Of a stretch of 64,000 nucleotides of DNA, positions 43,086-52,114 are shown in pieces. Origin of the DNA: Acidobacteriota bacterium. Lineage in GTDB: Bacteria; Acidobacteriota; Thermoanaerobaculia; Multivoradales; Multivoraceae. The stretch is taken from the NCBI GenBank assembly GCA_028875725.1, contig JAPPCR010000015.1:310001-374000 (forward strand), read 5' to 3'. The position numbers and the translations under genes are program-made. The notes under the pieces are model-generated. The model worked only from the letters and a program-made list of their open reading frames with translations, was not told the DNA's origin and made no database searches. Within the stretch, counting starts at the first letter, position 1; each line of letters begins with the position of its first letter.

Positions 43086-45158
43086 TTGACGCGCAACCTC
43101 TCCTCCTTCCTGACCTCGGCAGCCGGCCTGATCGCCGGCGCGCTGGGTTCGTTGCCCTGGCTCGCCGGATCGTTCACCGTCGTTCAGCCCGACCTGGCGC
43201 GGCTGCTATTGATCGCCGCGCCGGCCGGCGGAGCGGTAGCAGCGCTGGCGGCCCTCGTCCTGCGTCAGGGCCATCCCGCGGTCCGCATTACGGCGGGGGT
43301 CCTCGGCCTGCTGGCGGTGGCCTCGAGCCCGGTCTTCACGAGGAACCTGGCCGATCAGTCGCCGGCGGAGCCGCGCACCGCCGGAAGCGTGGACTCGGCC
43401 ACGGCCGCGCCGACAGCGGATCGGCTTCGCATCCTCCAACTGAACGCCTGGCACGGCTACCCGGACCCCGGCGACCGCCTGGTGGTCCAGGAGAGTCCCT
43501 CCGATCGGTCGATCCGGGCCAGCCGCCTCGCGGCGGAGGTCTCGCGCCTGCAACCCGACATCGTCGTGCTGCAGGAGGCCTGGTGCACGGTCGACGAAGG
43601 CTGCCTGGCCGACCGCCTGTCCCGTGAAATCGGCTTCCACGCCGTCTACGCCCGCGCCAACGGCTCGCTGCGATGGCTGGGCTTCGAGGAGGGTTCGGCG
43701 ATCCTCAGCCGCTTTCCCATCGATGACCCCGAGGTATGGCGGCTGGCGCCGGACCGGGACGCTTTCGAACGCCGCATCGCGCTGACCGCACGGATCGACC
43801 ACCCCGACCTGACCTTCGACCTGGTCGGTGTCCATCTCGCCAACGGAGACGCCGACCTCGCCGGCGCCCAGGCCGCGGGTCTCCTGGAGCGCATCGTCGC
43901 CCGGCCGGAGCGTCCCGTCCTGATCGCCGGCGACCTGAACCTGCCGGGGGACCATCCGGCGCTGGTCCGCTTTCGGGAAGCCGGCTACCGCGATCTCCTG
44001 GAGGGAGGCATCGACCACGTCCTGCTCGATGCCCGCAATTCCGGCTGGTGGCCCCTCTGGATGGAGTGGGCGGAGGCAGATTCGATCTCGGATCACCCGG
44101 GTATTCTCGTCGAGTTTCAACTAGCGGTCCCTCCGGGCGAAGACGACTGGTCCGGCGACTGGCGAGCCGCCACTCCCGCGAAGGTCGGCCTCGACTCCGA
44201 ACGGCTCGAGAAGGCCCTCGAACGGATCGGCGAACTCGACGGGCTGCAGGGCGTCCTCGTCGCTCGCCACGGCAGGCTCGTTGCGGAACGGCACTTCCGG
44301 GGCTCCGCCGGCCACCGGCCGCACAACCTGAAGTCGGCCTCCAAGAGCGTCCTCTCGGCTCTGGCCGGTCTGGCGATCGAACGGGGGCTGCTGGACCTCG
44401 ACCAGGAGATCGCCGGCGTGCTGCCGGAAGGCCGCGAACTCGACGACCCGGACAAGCGGGCGATCACGGTGCGCCACCTTCTGACGATGACTTCCGGTCT
44501 CGAATCGACCAGCTTCGGCAACTACGGCTCGTGGGTGGCGTCGCGCAACTGGGTCCGCGCCGCGCTCGCCCGCCCGCTGCAGGCCGAGCCGGGTACCCGC
44601 TTCTCCTACAGCACGGGCGGCACCCACCTGCTGTCGGCGACCCTCGCCCGAGCCGCCGGCCGGAGCACCCACGACTTCGCTCGCCGGCACCTCTTCGACC
44701 CGTTGGGAATCGGCCCCTCGGCCTGGGCCCGTGACCGGCAGGGCATTCACGTCGGCGGCAACAACCTCTCGCTTCGGCCGCGCGACATGCTGAAGTTCGG
44801 TCAGCTCTACCTGAACCGCGGCCGCTGGGGTGGCGAGCAACTGCTTCCCTGGCAGTGGGTAGACCGATCGACCCGCCCCGCAGGACTCGCCGCCCCCCGT
44901 GGACGCGGCCGAATCTACGGCGGCTACGGCTACCTGTGGTGGCTCAGGGGGCCGCGCGAACGCGGCGCCTACATCGCCAGCGGCTACGGCGGCCAGTACA
45001 TCTACGTCTCTCCGGCCGAGGACATGGTCGTCGTCGTCATCTCGACCGAGGTATCGAAGGGCCGCGGCTGGCGCGGAGAGCTGTTCGGGATCATCCGCGA
45101 GGGCGTGACGGGAAGCGTGATCGACCGCTACGCAAGGTCGACCCACGTTGTAAACTGA
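43086..45158 (+). CDS. Membrane-anchored endonuclease/exonuclease/phosphatase-fold fused to beta-lactamase-fold serine hydrolase
   Basis: 690 aa, TTG start with GGAG 8 bases upstream. About three hydrophobic segments at 1-105 (LIAGALGSLPWLAG, LLLIAAPAGGAVAALAAL, ITAGVLGLLAV) are followed by an EEP domain (about 112-335: RILQLNAWHGYP, IVVLQEAW, LIAGDLNLPGDHPAL, SISDHPGILVEF). A class-C beta-lactamase/esterase domain (about 350-685) comes next. It has SxxK at Ser417-Lys420 (SASK), a FSYSTGG tyrosine motif and LRPRDMLKFGQLYLNRGRW. Each half alone is common, but the fusion is not one I recognise. It heads the plus-strand cluster, 11 bp before the PSD1 gene. Confidence 0.85.
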   Translation: MTRNLSSFLTSAAGLIAGALGSLPWLAGSFTVVQPDLARLLLIAAPAGGAVAALAALVLRQGHPAVRITAGVLGLLAVASSPVFTRNLADQSPAEPRTAGSVDSATAAPTADRLRILQLNAWHGYPDPGDRLVVQESPSDRSIRASRLAAEVSRLQPDIVVLQEAWCTVDEGCLADRLSREIGFHAVYARANGSLRWLGFEEGSAILSRFPIDDPEVWRLAPDRDAFERRIALTARIDHPDLTFDLVGVHLANGDADLAGAQAAGLLERIVARPERPVLIAGDLNLPGDHPALVRFREAGYRDLLEGGIDHVLLDARNSGWWPLWMEWAEADSISDHPGILVEFQLAVPPGEDDWSGDWRAATPAKVGLDSERLEKALERIGELDGLQGVLVARHGRLVAERHFRGSAGHRPHNLKSASKSVLSALAGLAIERGLLDLDQEIAGVLPEGRELDDPDKRAITVRHLLTMTSGLESTSFGNYGSWVASRNWVRAALARPLQAEPGTRFSYSTGGTHLLSATLARAAGRSTHDFARRHLFDPLGIGPSAWARDRQGIHVGGNNLSLRPRDMLKFGQLYLNRGRWGGEQLLPWQWVDRSTRPAGLAAPRGRGRIYGGYGYLWWLRGPRERGAYIASGYGGQYIYVSPAEDMVVVVISTEVSKGRGWRGELFGIIREGVTGSVIDRYARSTHVVN

Positions 45159-45169
45159 ACGGCGTTCCA

Positions 45170-48100
45170 ATGAACCTGAAACCGAGGTTTCCGCCGCGCT
45201 CGGGCGTCGCGATCCTGGCCGCGCTACTGCTCGGCGCAGGACCGGCCGCCGCGTCGGAACTCGCCCCGGAAGATCTCGAGTTCTTCGAGCAGAAGATCCG
45301 CCCGGTCCTGGTCGAGCACTGCTACACGTGCCACAACAGCACGGAGATCGCGGAAAGCGGACTGCGTCTCGACTACCGCGGCGGCATGCTCGAGGGCGGC
45401 ATGCGAGGTCCCGCCATCGAGCCGGGCAAGCCCCGCAGCAGCCTTCTTCTGCGTGCCATGAGGCACCCGAGTCTCGACTTCCGGATGCCCCTGGGCGGAG
45501 CGAAGCTGCCCGACGACGTGGTCGCCGACTTCGAGCGCTGGATCGAGATCGGGGCGCCCGACCCGCGGGACGAACCGCCCTCGGCCGAGGCGCTCAGGGA
45601 AGTCACGTCATGGCAGGCAACGCTCGAACAACGGAAGAGCTGGTGGAGCCTGCAGCCGATCACCCAGCCCACACCTCCCGACGTCGCCGATGCGGACTGG
45701 TCGCACAACGCGATCGACCGGTTCCTCGCCCGCGGCATCGCCGACGCCGGGCTCGAGCCCGCGCCGCTTGCCGAGCCGCGCAACGTGATGCGCCGACTCT
45801 CCTACGTGCTGACCGGCCTGCCACCGACGCCGGCGCAGGTCGACGACTTCGAGCGCCGCGCCGCGATCGACCGGGACGCCGCGGTGGCGGACGAAGTCGA
45901 CCGGCTGCTCGCCGACCCGGCCTTCGGCGAGCGCTGGGCGCGGCACTGGATGGACTGGGTCCGCTACGCCGAGACGCACGGCAGCGAGGGCGACCCACCG
46001 GTGCCCTACGCCTGGCGCTACCGCGACTACCTGATCCGGGCGCTGAACGCCGACGTGCCCGTCGACCGGTTGATCCGCGAGCACCTGGCCGGTGACCTGC
46101 TCGACGAGCCACGGATGAACGCCGAACTCGGCATCAACGAATCGGCGATCGGCATCGCCCAGTACCGCTTCGTCCTGCACGGCTTCGGCCCCACCGACGC
46201 CCTCGACGAGCAGGTCCGCTTCACCGAGAACCAGATCGACGTTGTCTCCAAGGCGTTCCTGGGAATGACCGTCGCCTGCGCGCGCTGCCACGACCACAAG
46301 TTCGACGCGATCAGCCAGACCGACTTCTACGCCCTCTACGGCACGATGGTCAACGGCCGCCCGGGCGTCCAGACGATAGACAATGAGGCGCGCCGGAACG
46401 CCCACCGGGACGACCTGGTCCGGCTCAAGGGCGAGCTGAGGCAGGTGCTGGCCGACGCATGGATCGAAGCCGCGGCCGAGGTGCCGGCCCGGCTGCAGCA
46501 GCCGGACGGCCCGTGGGCCGCGGCACTCACGGGCGGCCAGTCTCCCTACGACCCGCTCTATGCCTGGGTTCGAGCCGGTCGAATCCGTGGCCGCGGGGCC
46601 TTCGCGAAGCAGTGGCAGGAGCTGGCCGCCGCCTACGAACGGAGCGGGCAGCAACTCGAGGCAAGGCGACAGGCGCCTGCTGTCAGGCGTTGGGACCTGA
46701 GCCGAACCGGGGACGTCGAGCAGTGGTACCGGCACGGCAACGGCCTTCCCGAGGCGAAGCCGCAGGAAGCCGGGAGCTACGAGGTCACTCAGGGCGGCGG
46801 GACGATCGTCGCCGACATCCTGCCAGCTGGCGTCTACACGCACTCGCTCACGAACCGCCACAATGGGACCTTCTCCTCGCCGCGGTTCCTCATCGGGACC
46901 AGGCAGAAACTGGCGGTGCGGATCGCCGGCCGCGGCGGGGCGGTCGCACGCTACGCGGTCCAGAACTACCCCCAGCGCGGGGAGGTCCATCCGATCGAAA
47001 CGCTCTCGGACGGCGAGTGGCGCTGGCAGCACTGGAACCTCGACTACTGGGACGGCGACCACGCCTACATCGAGCTGGTGACGGCGGCCGATCACCCGAT
47101 GACGGGTGAGAGCTCCGGCGGACGGTCGAACCGCTCCTGGTTCGGGATCACGGAGGCGGTCGTGCTCGACGAAGACGGCGAGTTTCCCCGCGACGAGCCG
47201 GCCGAGTTCACGGCGCCCCTGTTCGAGATCGAAGGAGCGCCCGGCGACCGCGGCGAGCTGGCGGCCCGTTACGGCGAAGCGCTTCGCGGAGCCGCCGAGG
47301 CCTGGCGCGACAGTGCGATGACTGACGCCCAGGCCCGCTTCCTGGCGAGCTTCGTGCGCCGCGGCCTGCTGCCGAACGACCTCGGCGACGTACCGGAAGC
47401 GCGTGCGATCGTCGACAGGATCAGGCAGCTCGAGGAGGCGATCCCCGTGCCGACCCGCTCTCCCGCGGTACTCGCCGGCCCGCGCTTCGATCAGCCGCTG
47501 ATGGAGCGGGGCAACCACCGGCGGCTCGGCGAACCGGTGCCGCAGCGCTTCCTCGAGGCGATCGACCCCGAGCCCTACGCGGACTCGGTCCACCCGCGGC
47601 TGGCCCTGGCCGACAGCGTCCTCGACCCCGGCAACCCGCTCACCGCCCGCGTCATCGCGAACCGCCTCTGGGCCCACACCTTCGGCCGCGGCATCGTCGC
47701 AACGCCGGACAACTTCGGGCAGATGGGCGAGCTGCCGTCGAACGCCGCCCTCCTCGATCACCTGGCGACGACGCTGCAGGAGGACGGCTGGTCCCTGAAG
47801 AAGTTCGTGCGGCGGCTCGCCTCGACCCGCGTCTTCCAGCTCGAGTCGACGCCGTCGGAAGCCGCCCGTGAACGGGATCCGCGGAACGACCTCCTCTCCC
47901 ATGCCCATCTCCGCCGCCTGGAGGCCGAGGCGGTGCGGGACTCGATGCTGCTCGCCGCCGGTCAACTCGAACCGGTGGCAGCCAGCGGGACCCTCCCGCA
48001 AACCGGCTGGTCCAACCGGCGCAGCGTCTACGTCCAGGTCATCCGGAATCAGCCGGATCCCCTGCTCCACACGCTCGACCTGCCGACCCCGGTGACGACC

Positions 48101-49093
48101 AAGGGCCAGCGCGACCAGACGAACGTGCCCGCGCAGTCGCTGCTCATGATGAACAACACCCAGGTCATGCACCTGGCCACTCGCTTCGCCGACCGGATCG
48201 CCCGGGACCCCGATCTGCACAGCGATCGGGAACGAATCGCCGCCATGTTCCGGCTCGCCCTCGGCCGACCCCCGACCGAACCGGAACTCGGCGCGGCCGA
48301 ACAGTTCCTCAGCCAGGCCGTCGACCGGAAGCCCGCCCGGGAGGACATGGAAGCATGGAGCGCGGCCGCCCTGGAACGCCGCGAGGAGAGCGCCGGAATC
48401 CGCGACTTCACCGCGGACAAGACACGCGGCGTGCTCCGCTTCTACCACCGGGCGTCGGCGCCCAGGGCGGTCGCCGCTTGGGAGTTCGACGACCCGCCCA
48501 AGAACGGCCGGGCCTACGACGCCTCCGGTAATCTGCCGCTCAAGCTGGGCCGCCACGTCCGCTTGCACGACGGCGCACTGTGGCTGGGGACGTCGGATGT
48601 CGTGACGTCGAAGCCGATCCGGCGGACGTTCGACGAGTACACGCTCGAGGCCTGGGTAGCCGGCCTCCCGGGCGAAGCGGACGCGGGCGACGCACCGGTC
48701 CACCTGGTCCTGGCGCGGGACCGCAAGGGCGCCTGGACCGCGTACCGGAACGGAGTTGAGGCCGGCCCGGAAAGCGTCCGCCAGGAACTTCCGATGAGCA
48801 TGGAGAAGGGTCGCCTCCGGTTCGCGGGCGCCGGAGACGCGCCGCTGGGCGTGCTTCAGGCTCGCCTCTACGACCGCGTCCTGGCCCCTGCCGACATCGC
48901 TGCCTCGGCGCTCGGCAACATCGAAGCGCCGTCGGAAGCGGAGCAGGCGCGGATCTACCGCGGCAGTTGGTCCCGCATCGCTCGCCTCGAGGCCGAGGCG
49001 GACCAGCTCGAGCAGAGCGCCGGCGGCGGCGATGCGTGGCGTCGACTGGCGCACGCCATGTTCAACTTGAAGGAGTTCATGTACCTCCGATGA
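45170..49093 (+). CDS. PSD1/DUF1549/DUF1553 cytochrome protein with C-terminal LamG-like domain
   Basis: 1307 aa exported protein. A signal peptide ends near AAASE. The PSCyt1 heme motif Cys51-xx-Cys54-His55 (CYTCHN) is in the N-terminal domain. DUF1549 follows, with a second CxxCH at Cys370 ([10 protein letters not shown]). A beta-rich insert occupies the centre (about 500-690). DUF1553 ([22 protein letters not shown]) covers about 820-1080. A LamG/concanavalin-like tail ([15 protein letters not shown]) covers about 1100-1270. Such proteins are frequent in Planctomycetota beside DUF1501 genes. Roles in polysaccharide or sulfated-compound breakdown are suspected but unproven. Its stop overlaps the next ATG (ATGA). 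Confidence 0.88.
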   Translation: MNLKPRFPPRSGVAILAALLLGAGPAAASELAPEDLEFFEQKIRPVLVEHCYTCHNSTEIAESGLRLDYRGGMLEGGMRGPAIEPGKPRSSLLLRAMRHPSLDFRMPLGGAKLPDDVVADFERWIEIGAPDPRDEPPSAEALREVTSWQATLEQRKSWWSLQPITQPTPPDVADADWSHNAIDRFLARGIADAGLEPAPLAEPRNVMRRLSYVLTGLPPTPAQVDDFERRAAIDRDAAVADEVDRLLADPAFGERWARHWMDWVRYAETHGSEGDPPVPYAWRYRDYLIRALNADVPVDRLIREHLAGDLLDEPRMNAELGINESAIGIAQYRFVLHGFGPTDALDEQVRFTENQIDVVSKAFLGMTVACARCHDHKFDAISQTDFYALYGTMVNGRPGVQTIDNEARRNAHRDDLVRLKGELRQVLADAWIEAAAEVPARLQQPDGPWAAALTGGQSPYDPLYAWVRAGRIRGRGAFAKQWQELAAAYERSGQQLEARRQAPAVRRWDLSRTGDVEQWYRHGNGLPEAKPQEAGSYEVTQGGGTIVADILPAGVYTHSLTNRHNGTFSSPRFLIGTRQKLAVRIAGRGGAVARYAVQNYPQRGEVHPIETLSDGEWRWQHWNLDYWDGDHAYIELVTAADHPMTGESSGGRSNRSWFGITEAVVLDEDGEFPRDEPAEFTAPLFEIEGAPGDRGELAARYGEALRGAAEAWRDSAMTDAQARFLASFVRRGLLPNDLGDVPEARAIVDRIRQLEEAIPVPTRSPAVLAGPRFDQPLMERGNHRRLGEPVPQRFLEAIDPEPYADSVHPRLALADSVLDPGNPLTARVIANRLWAHTFGRGIVATPDNFGQMGELPSNAALLDHLATTLQEDGWSLKKFVRRLASTRVFQLESTPSEAARERDPRNDLLSHAHLRRLEAEAVRDSMLLAAGQLEPVAASGTLPQTGWSNRRSVYVQVIRNQPDPLLHTLDLPTPVTTKGQRDQTNVPAQSLLMMNNTQVMHLATRFADRIARDPDLHSDRERIAAMFRLALGRPPTEPELGAAEQFLSQAVDRKPAREDMEAWSAAALERREESAGIRDFTADKTRGVLRFYHRASAPRAVAAWEFDDPPKNGRAYDASGNLPLKLGRHVRLHDGALWLGTSDVVTSKPIRRTFDEYTLEAWVAGLPGEADAGDAPVHLVLARDRKGAWTAYRNGVEAGPESVRQELPMSMEKGRLRFAGAGDAPLGVLQARLYDRVLAPADIAASALGNIEAPSEAEQARIYRGSWSRIARLEAEADQLEQSAGGGDAWRRLAHAMFNLKEFMYLR

Positions 49094-50508
49094 CCGAACA
49101 CACCTGTTCCCTGATGAGCCGCCGGCGGATGCTGGCACAGGTTTCCACCGGGTTCGGCGCCATCGCGCTGAACGGCATGCTCGGCTCGGCGCTCCTGCCC
49201 GGGGCCGCCCGCGGCGCTCCGCGAGCCCGCGCCAAACACGTCATCTTCCTGTACATGTCGGGCGGCGTCTCCCAGGTCGACTCGTTCGACCCGAAGCCGC
49301 GGCTCGACCGCGATCACGGCAAGCCGATGCCGACGAAGATCGAGCGCACCCAGTTCAACGAGAACGGCAACATCTTCGCCTCGCCCTTTCCCTTCCGGCA
49401 GTACGGCGAGAGCGGCATCCCGGTCAGCAGCATGTTCCCCCACGTCGGCGAGTGCGTCGACGACCTGGCGGTCATCCGCTCGATGACCAGCACGGTGAAC
49501 GAGCACGCCCAGGGCAACTACTTCTTCCACACGGGCTTCCCGCTCGTCGGTCACCCTTCCGCCGGCGCCTGGGTGAACTACGGGCTGGGCACCGAGAACG
49601 AGAACCTGCCCGGCTTCGTCGTCCTGCAGAGCGGCCAGGCCGGCATCCCGCACGGCGGCGTCGGCATCTACGGCAACGGCTACCTGCCGGCCGAGTTTCA
49701 GGGCTCTATTCTGCGCGGTGACGCCGACGACGCGGTCCAGAACATCCAGGCCCTGGAGGCTCCGTCGGCGCAGCGCGAGCGGCTCGACTTCGTCAAGGAG
49801 ATGGACCAGGCCTTCCTCGAGCGGCTCGGTGGGCACGCCGACGTCGAGGCGGCGGTGCGCAACTACGAGACGGCCTTCCGGATGCAGGCCGAGGTGCCCG
49901 AACTCTGCGACATCGGCGGCGAGACCAGGGCGACGCGTGAGCTCTACGCGCTGGATCACGCGAACCAGACGACGGCGGACTACGGCCGCCAGTGCCTGCT
50001 GGCCCGGCGGCTGGTCGAACGCGGCGTCCGCTTCGTCGAGCTGAGCTGTCTGCCGGAACCGACCGACGCGGGCCAGGCGGCCAACCCGTGGGACCAGCAC
50101 ACGGGCCTCGAGGTCGGCCACCGGAACATGGCGCTCCAGGTCGATCAGCCGATCGCCGGCCTGCTTCGTGACCTGAAGGCGCGCGGTCTGCTCGACGAGA
50201 CGCTGGTCATCTGGGCCGGCGAGTTCGGCCGCACTCCGTTCCACCAGGGCGCCGACGGCCGCGACCACAACCCGTTCGGCTTCTCGATCTGGCTCGCCGG
50301 CGGCGGCATCAAGGGCGGCACGATCCACGGGGCGACGGACGACTTCGGCTACCACGTCGTCGAGGACGAAGTCACGATCTACGACCTCTGGGCCACCGTC
50401 CTCCACCTCCTCGGCATCGACCACACCAACCTCACCTACCGCTACGGCGGCCGCGACTTCCGCCTCACCGACGTCCACGGCAATGTGGTCAACGAGATCC
50501 TGGCGTAG
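49090..50508 (+). CDS. DUF1501 Tat-exported protein (sulfatase/phosphatase-superfamily fold), copy 1
   Basis: 472 aa. Twin-arginine leader near residues 8-45 ([20 protein letters not shown]). DUF1501 features: [68 protein letters not shown] and [21 protein letters not shown]. The fold is related to alkaline phosphatase and sulfatase, but the catalytic nucleophile is not evident. It is always partnered with a PSD1 protein, here through ATGA overlap. Substrate unknown. Confidence 0.88.
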   Translation: MTEHTCSLMSRRRMLAQVSTGFGAIALNGMLGSALLPGAARGAPRARAKHVIFLYMSGGVSQVDSFDPKPRLDRDHGKPMPTKIERTQFNENGNIFASPFPFRQYGESGIPVSSMFPHVGECVDDLAVIRSMTSTVNEHAQGNYFFHTGFPLVGHPSAGAWVNYGLGTENENLPGFVVLQSGQAGIPHGGVGIYGNGYLPAEFQGSILRGDADDAVQNIQALEAPSAQRERLDFVKEMDQAFLERLGGHADVEAAVRNYETAFRMQAEVPELCDIGGETRATRELYALDHANQTTADYGRQCLLARRLVERGVRFVELSCLPEPTDAGQAANPWDQHTGLEVGHRNMALQVDQPIAGLLRDLKARGLLDETLVIWAGEFGRTPFHQGADGRDHNPFGFSIWLAGGGIKGGTIHGATDDFGYHVVEDEVTIYDLWATVLHLLGIDHTNLTYRYGGRDFRLTDVHGNVVNEILA

Positions 50509-50522
50509 GGCGGCGGGCACCC

Positions 50523-50699
50523 GCCGGGCGGGAGGTCCGGAGGGGCGGTCTCCATCGGACGTTCGCGCTCAGAGGAGGATGGGGGTCCGGCGCTCACTTC
50601 ATTCCGCTCGCTTCGGTCGGTCGTCGGTTTCTGGGCGGGCGTCGGAAGTCGCTCGCTCCAGGCCCGCTGGAGTCCGCCCCTCCGGACCTCCCGCCCGGC
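50523..50699. repeat. Palindromic element with 26-bp perfect inverted repeats
   Basis: Arms at 50523-50548 (starts GCCGGGCGGG) and 50674-50699 are perfect reverse complements over 26 bases. Pairing continues inward with few mismatches for about another ten bases. The ~125-bp interior holds further short repeats (for example CGCTCGCTTCGGTCGGTCG). It occupies the largest gene-free part of the 13-16 kb plus-strand cluster (50509-50737). No ORF lies inside it and no clear target-site duplication was found. It could be a MITE-like repeat, a transcriptional attenuator or a stable RNA hairpin. Confidence 0.8.
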
Positions 50700-50737
50700 T
50701 GGACACCGTCGACTGCAGGAAGCTCCTGATCCGCGCG

Positions 50738-52114
50738 ATGGCCGTGACCTCGGTTCTGTTCCTTGGGATCCAGAGTTCGGCGGTGGTTGCGCAGGAAGGC
50801 GCCAGCTACTACCGGGATGTGTGGCCGGTGATTCAGCAGCGCTGTCAGGGCTGCCATCAGCCGGCGCAGTTGGGTGGTGAATTGAACCTGACCAGCTTCG
50901 ACGGGCTGGCCGCGGGCGGGATGAGCGGTCCTGCCTTCGTCGCCGGCAAGCCGGATGAGAGCCGGATGCTGCAGATGCTCCGGGGGGAGATCGAGCCGGT
51001 GATGCCGATGCGGGCGGAACCGCTGGCGGAGGCGGAGATCGCCGCGATCAGTGACTGGATCGCGGCCGGGGCCGCCGACGACACGCCGGAGGAGATGCGG
51101 CTCGGCGCGGCGACGGGGCCTATCGTCTACCGGCAGCCGCCGGTGATCACGGCGGTCGCCTACTCCGCCGACGGGGAGTGGCTGGCCGTGTCGGGCAACC
51201 GGGAGGTGCTGCTCCACCGTCGCTCGAAGATCGGCAGGGGCGACAGCCTGGAGGCCCGTTTCAGCAGCGTCTCGGAGCGCATTCAGGGGCTCGCGTTTCT
51301 CAGGAACGGGCGGCTCATCGCTACCGGCGGCACGCCCGCGCGCTTCGGCGAGATCCAGATCTGGGACGTCGAGGGCCGGGAGCTTCGCGTCTCGAACATG
51401 CTCTGCCACGACACGCTGTTCGGCCTCGCCGTGTCGCCGGACGAACGCCGGCTCGCGATCGGCTGCGCCGATCACACGGTCCGCATCCACCAGGCGACCA
51501 GCGGTCGGGAGCTGCTGCGGATGAACCACCACGAGAACTGGGTGCTCGGCGTTGTCTTCGGCGGCGACGGTCGCCGCATCGTCTCCGTTGGCCGCGACAG
51601 GGCCGCGAAGCTGATCGACGCCTCGAGCGGCGCCTTCGTCGAGAACATCAACCTGCTGCGCGGCGAGTTGTCGGCCGTCGTCCGGAACCCGCGAATCGAG
51701 GCGGTCGTCATCGGCGGCGAGGATCGTGTGCCCTACTACTACCGGATGGACCGCGCCCGGAAAATGCTGATCGCCGACGACTCGACCCTGGTCCGGGAGT
51801 TCGAGCGCCAGGACGGGGAGATCTTCGCGCTCGCGGTGGACGCGCGCGGCGAGCGTCTCGCCGTCGGAGGCGCCGCGGCAACGGTGCCGATCTACGACCT
51901 GGAGACCGGCGAACGGACCGCCACCGCCGCGGGACACCGTGCCGGCATCTACACGCTGGCGTTCGACCCCGCCGGCGCCGAACTTGCCACCGCCGGCTTC
52001 GACGGTCGCTTGAGGCTCTACCGCGCCGACGGCGGGGAGCTGGTGCACGAGTTCGTGCCGGTGCCGCTCGAAGGCAAGCTCCAGGGAGCGACGACCGCCG
52101 GGGGAGCACGGTGA
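50738..52114 (+). CDS. PSCyt1 cytochrome domain fused to WD40 propeller
   Basis: 458 aa from ATG 50738, the start that leaves a signal-like segment (AVTSVLFLGIQSSAVVAQE). A c-type heme motif Cys36-xx-Cys39-His40 (CQGCHQ) lies within a Planctomycete-type cytochrome domain of ~100 aa (SYYRDVWPVIQQRC to AAISDWIAAGA). About seven WD40 blades follow (ITAVAYSADGEWLAVSGN, LFGLAVSPDERRLAIGCADHTVRIH, IYTLAFDPAGAELATAGFDGRLRLY). It links electron transfer with protein scaffolding. Its TGA overlaps the next GTG. Confidence 0.85.
   Translation: MAVTSVLFLGIQSSAVVAQEGASYYRDVWPVIQQRCQGCHQPAQLGGELNLTSFDGLAAGGMSGPAFVAGKPDESRMLQMLRGEIEPVMPMRAEPLAEAEIAAISDWIAAGAADDTPEEMRLGAATGPIVYRQPPVITAVAYSADGEWLAVSGNREVLLHRRSKIGRGDSLEARFSSVSERIQGLAFLRNGRLIATGGTPARFGEIQIWDVEGRELRVSNMLCHDTLFGLAVSPDERRLAIGCADHTVRIHQATSGRELLRMNHHENWVLGVVFGGDGRRIVSVGRDRAAKLIDASSGAFVENINLLRGELSAVVRNPRIEAVVIGGEDRVPYYYRMDRARKMLIADDSTLVREFERQDGEIFALAVDARGERLAVGGAAATVPIYDLETGERTATAAGHRAGIYTLAFDPAGAELATAGFDGRLRLYRADGGELVHEFVPVPLEGKLQGATTAGGAR

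Noticed and set aside
45608..49138. Very long antisense open frame (1176 codons) opposite the PSD1 gene
   Set aside because: High-GC coding DNA gives long shadow frames. The plus strand has clear domains, heme motifs and coupled starts, and the antisense translation is Arg/Val-rich with no family.
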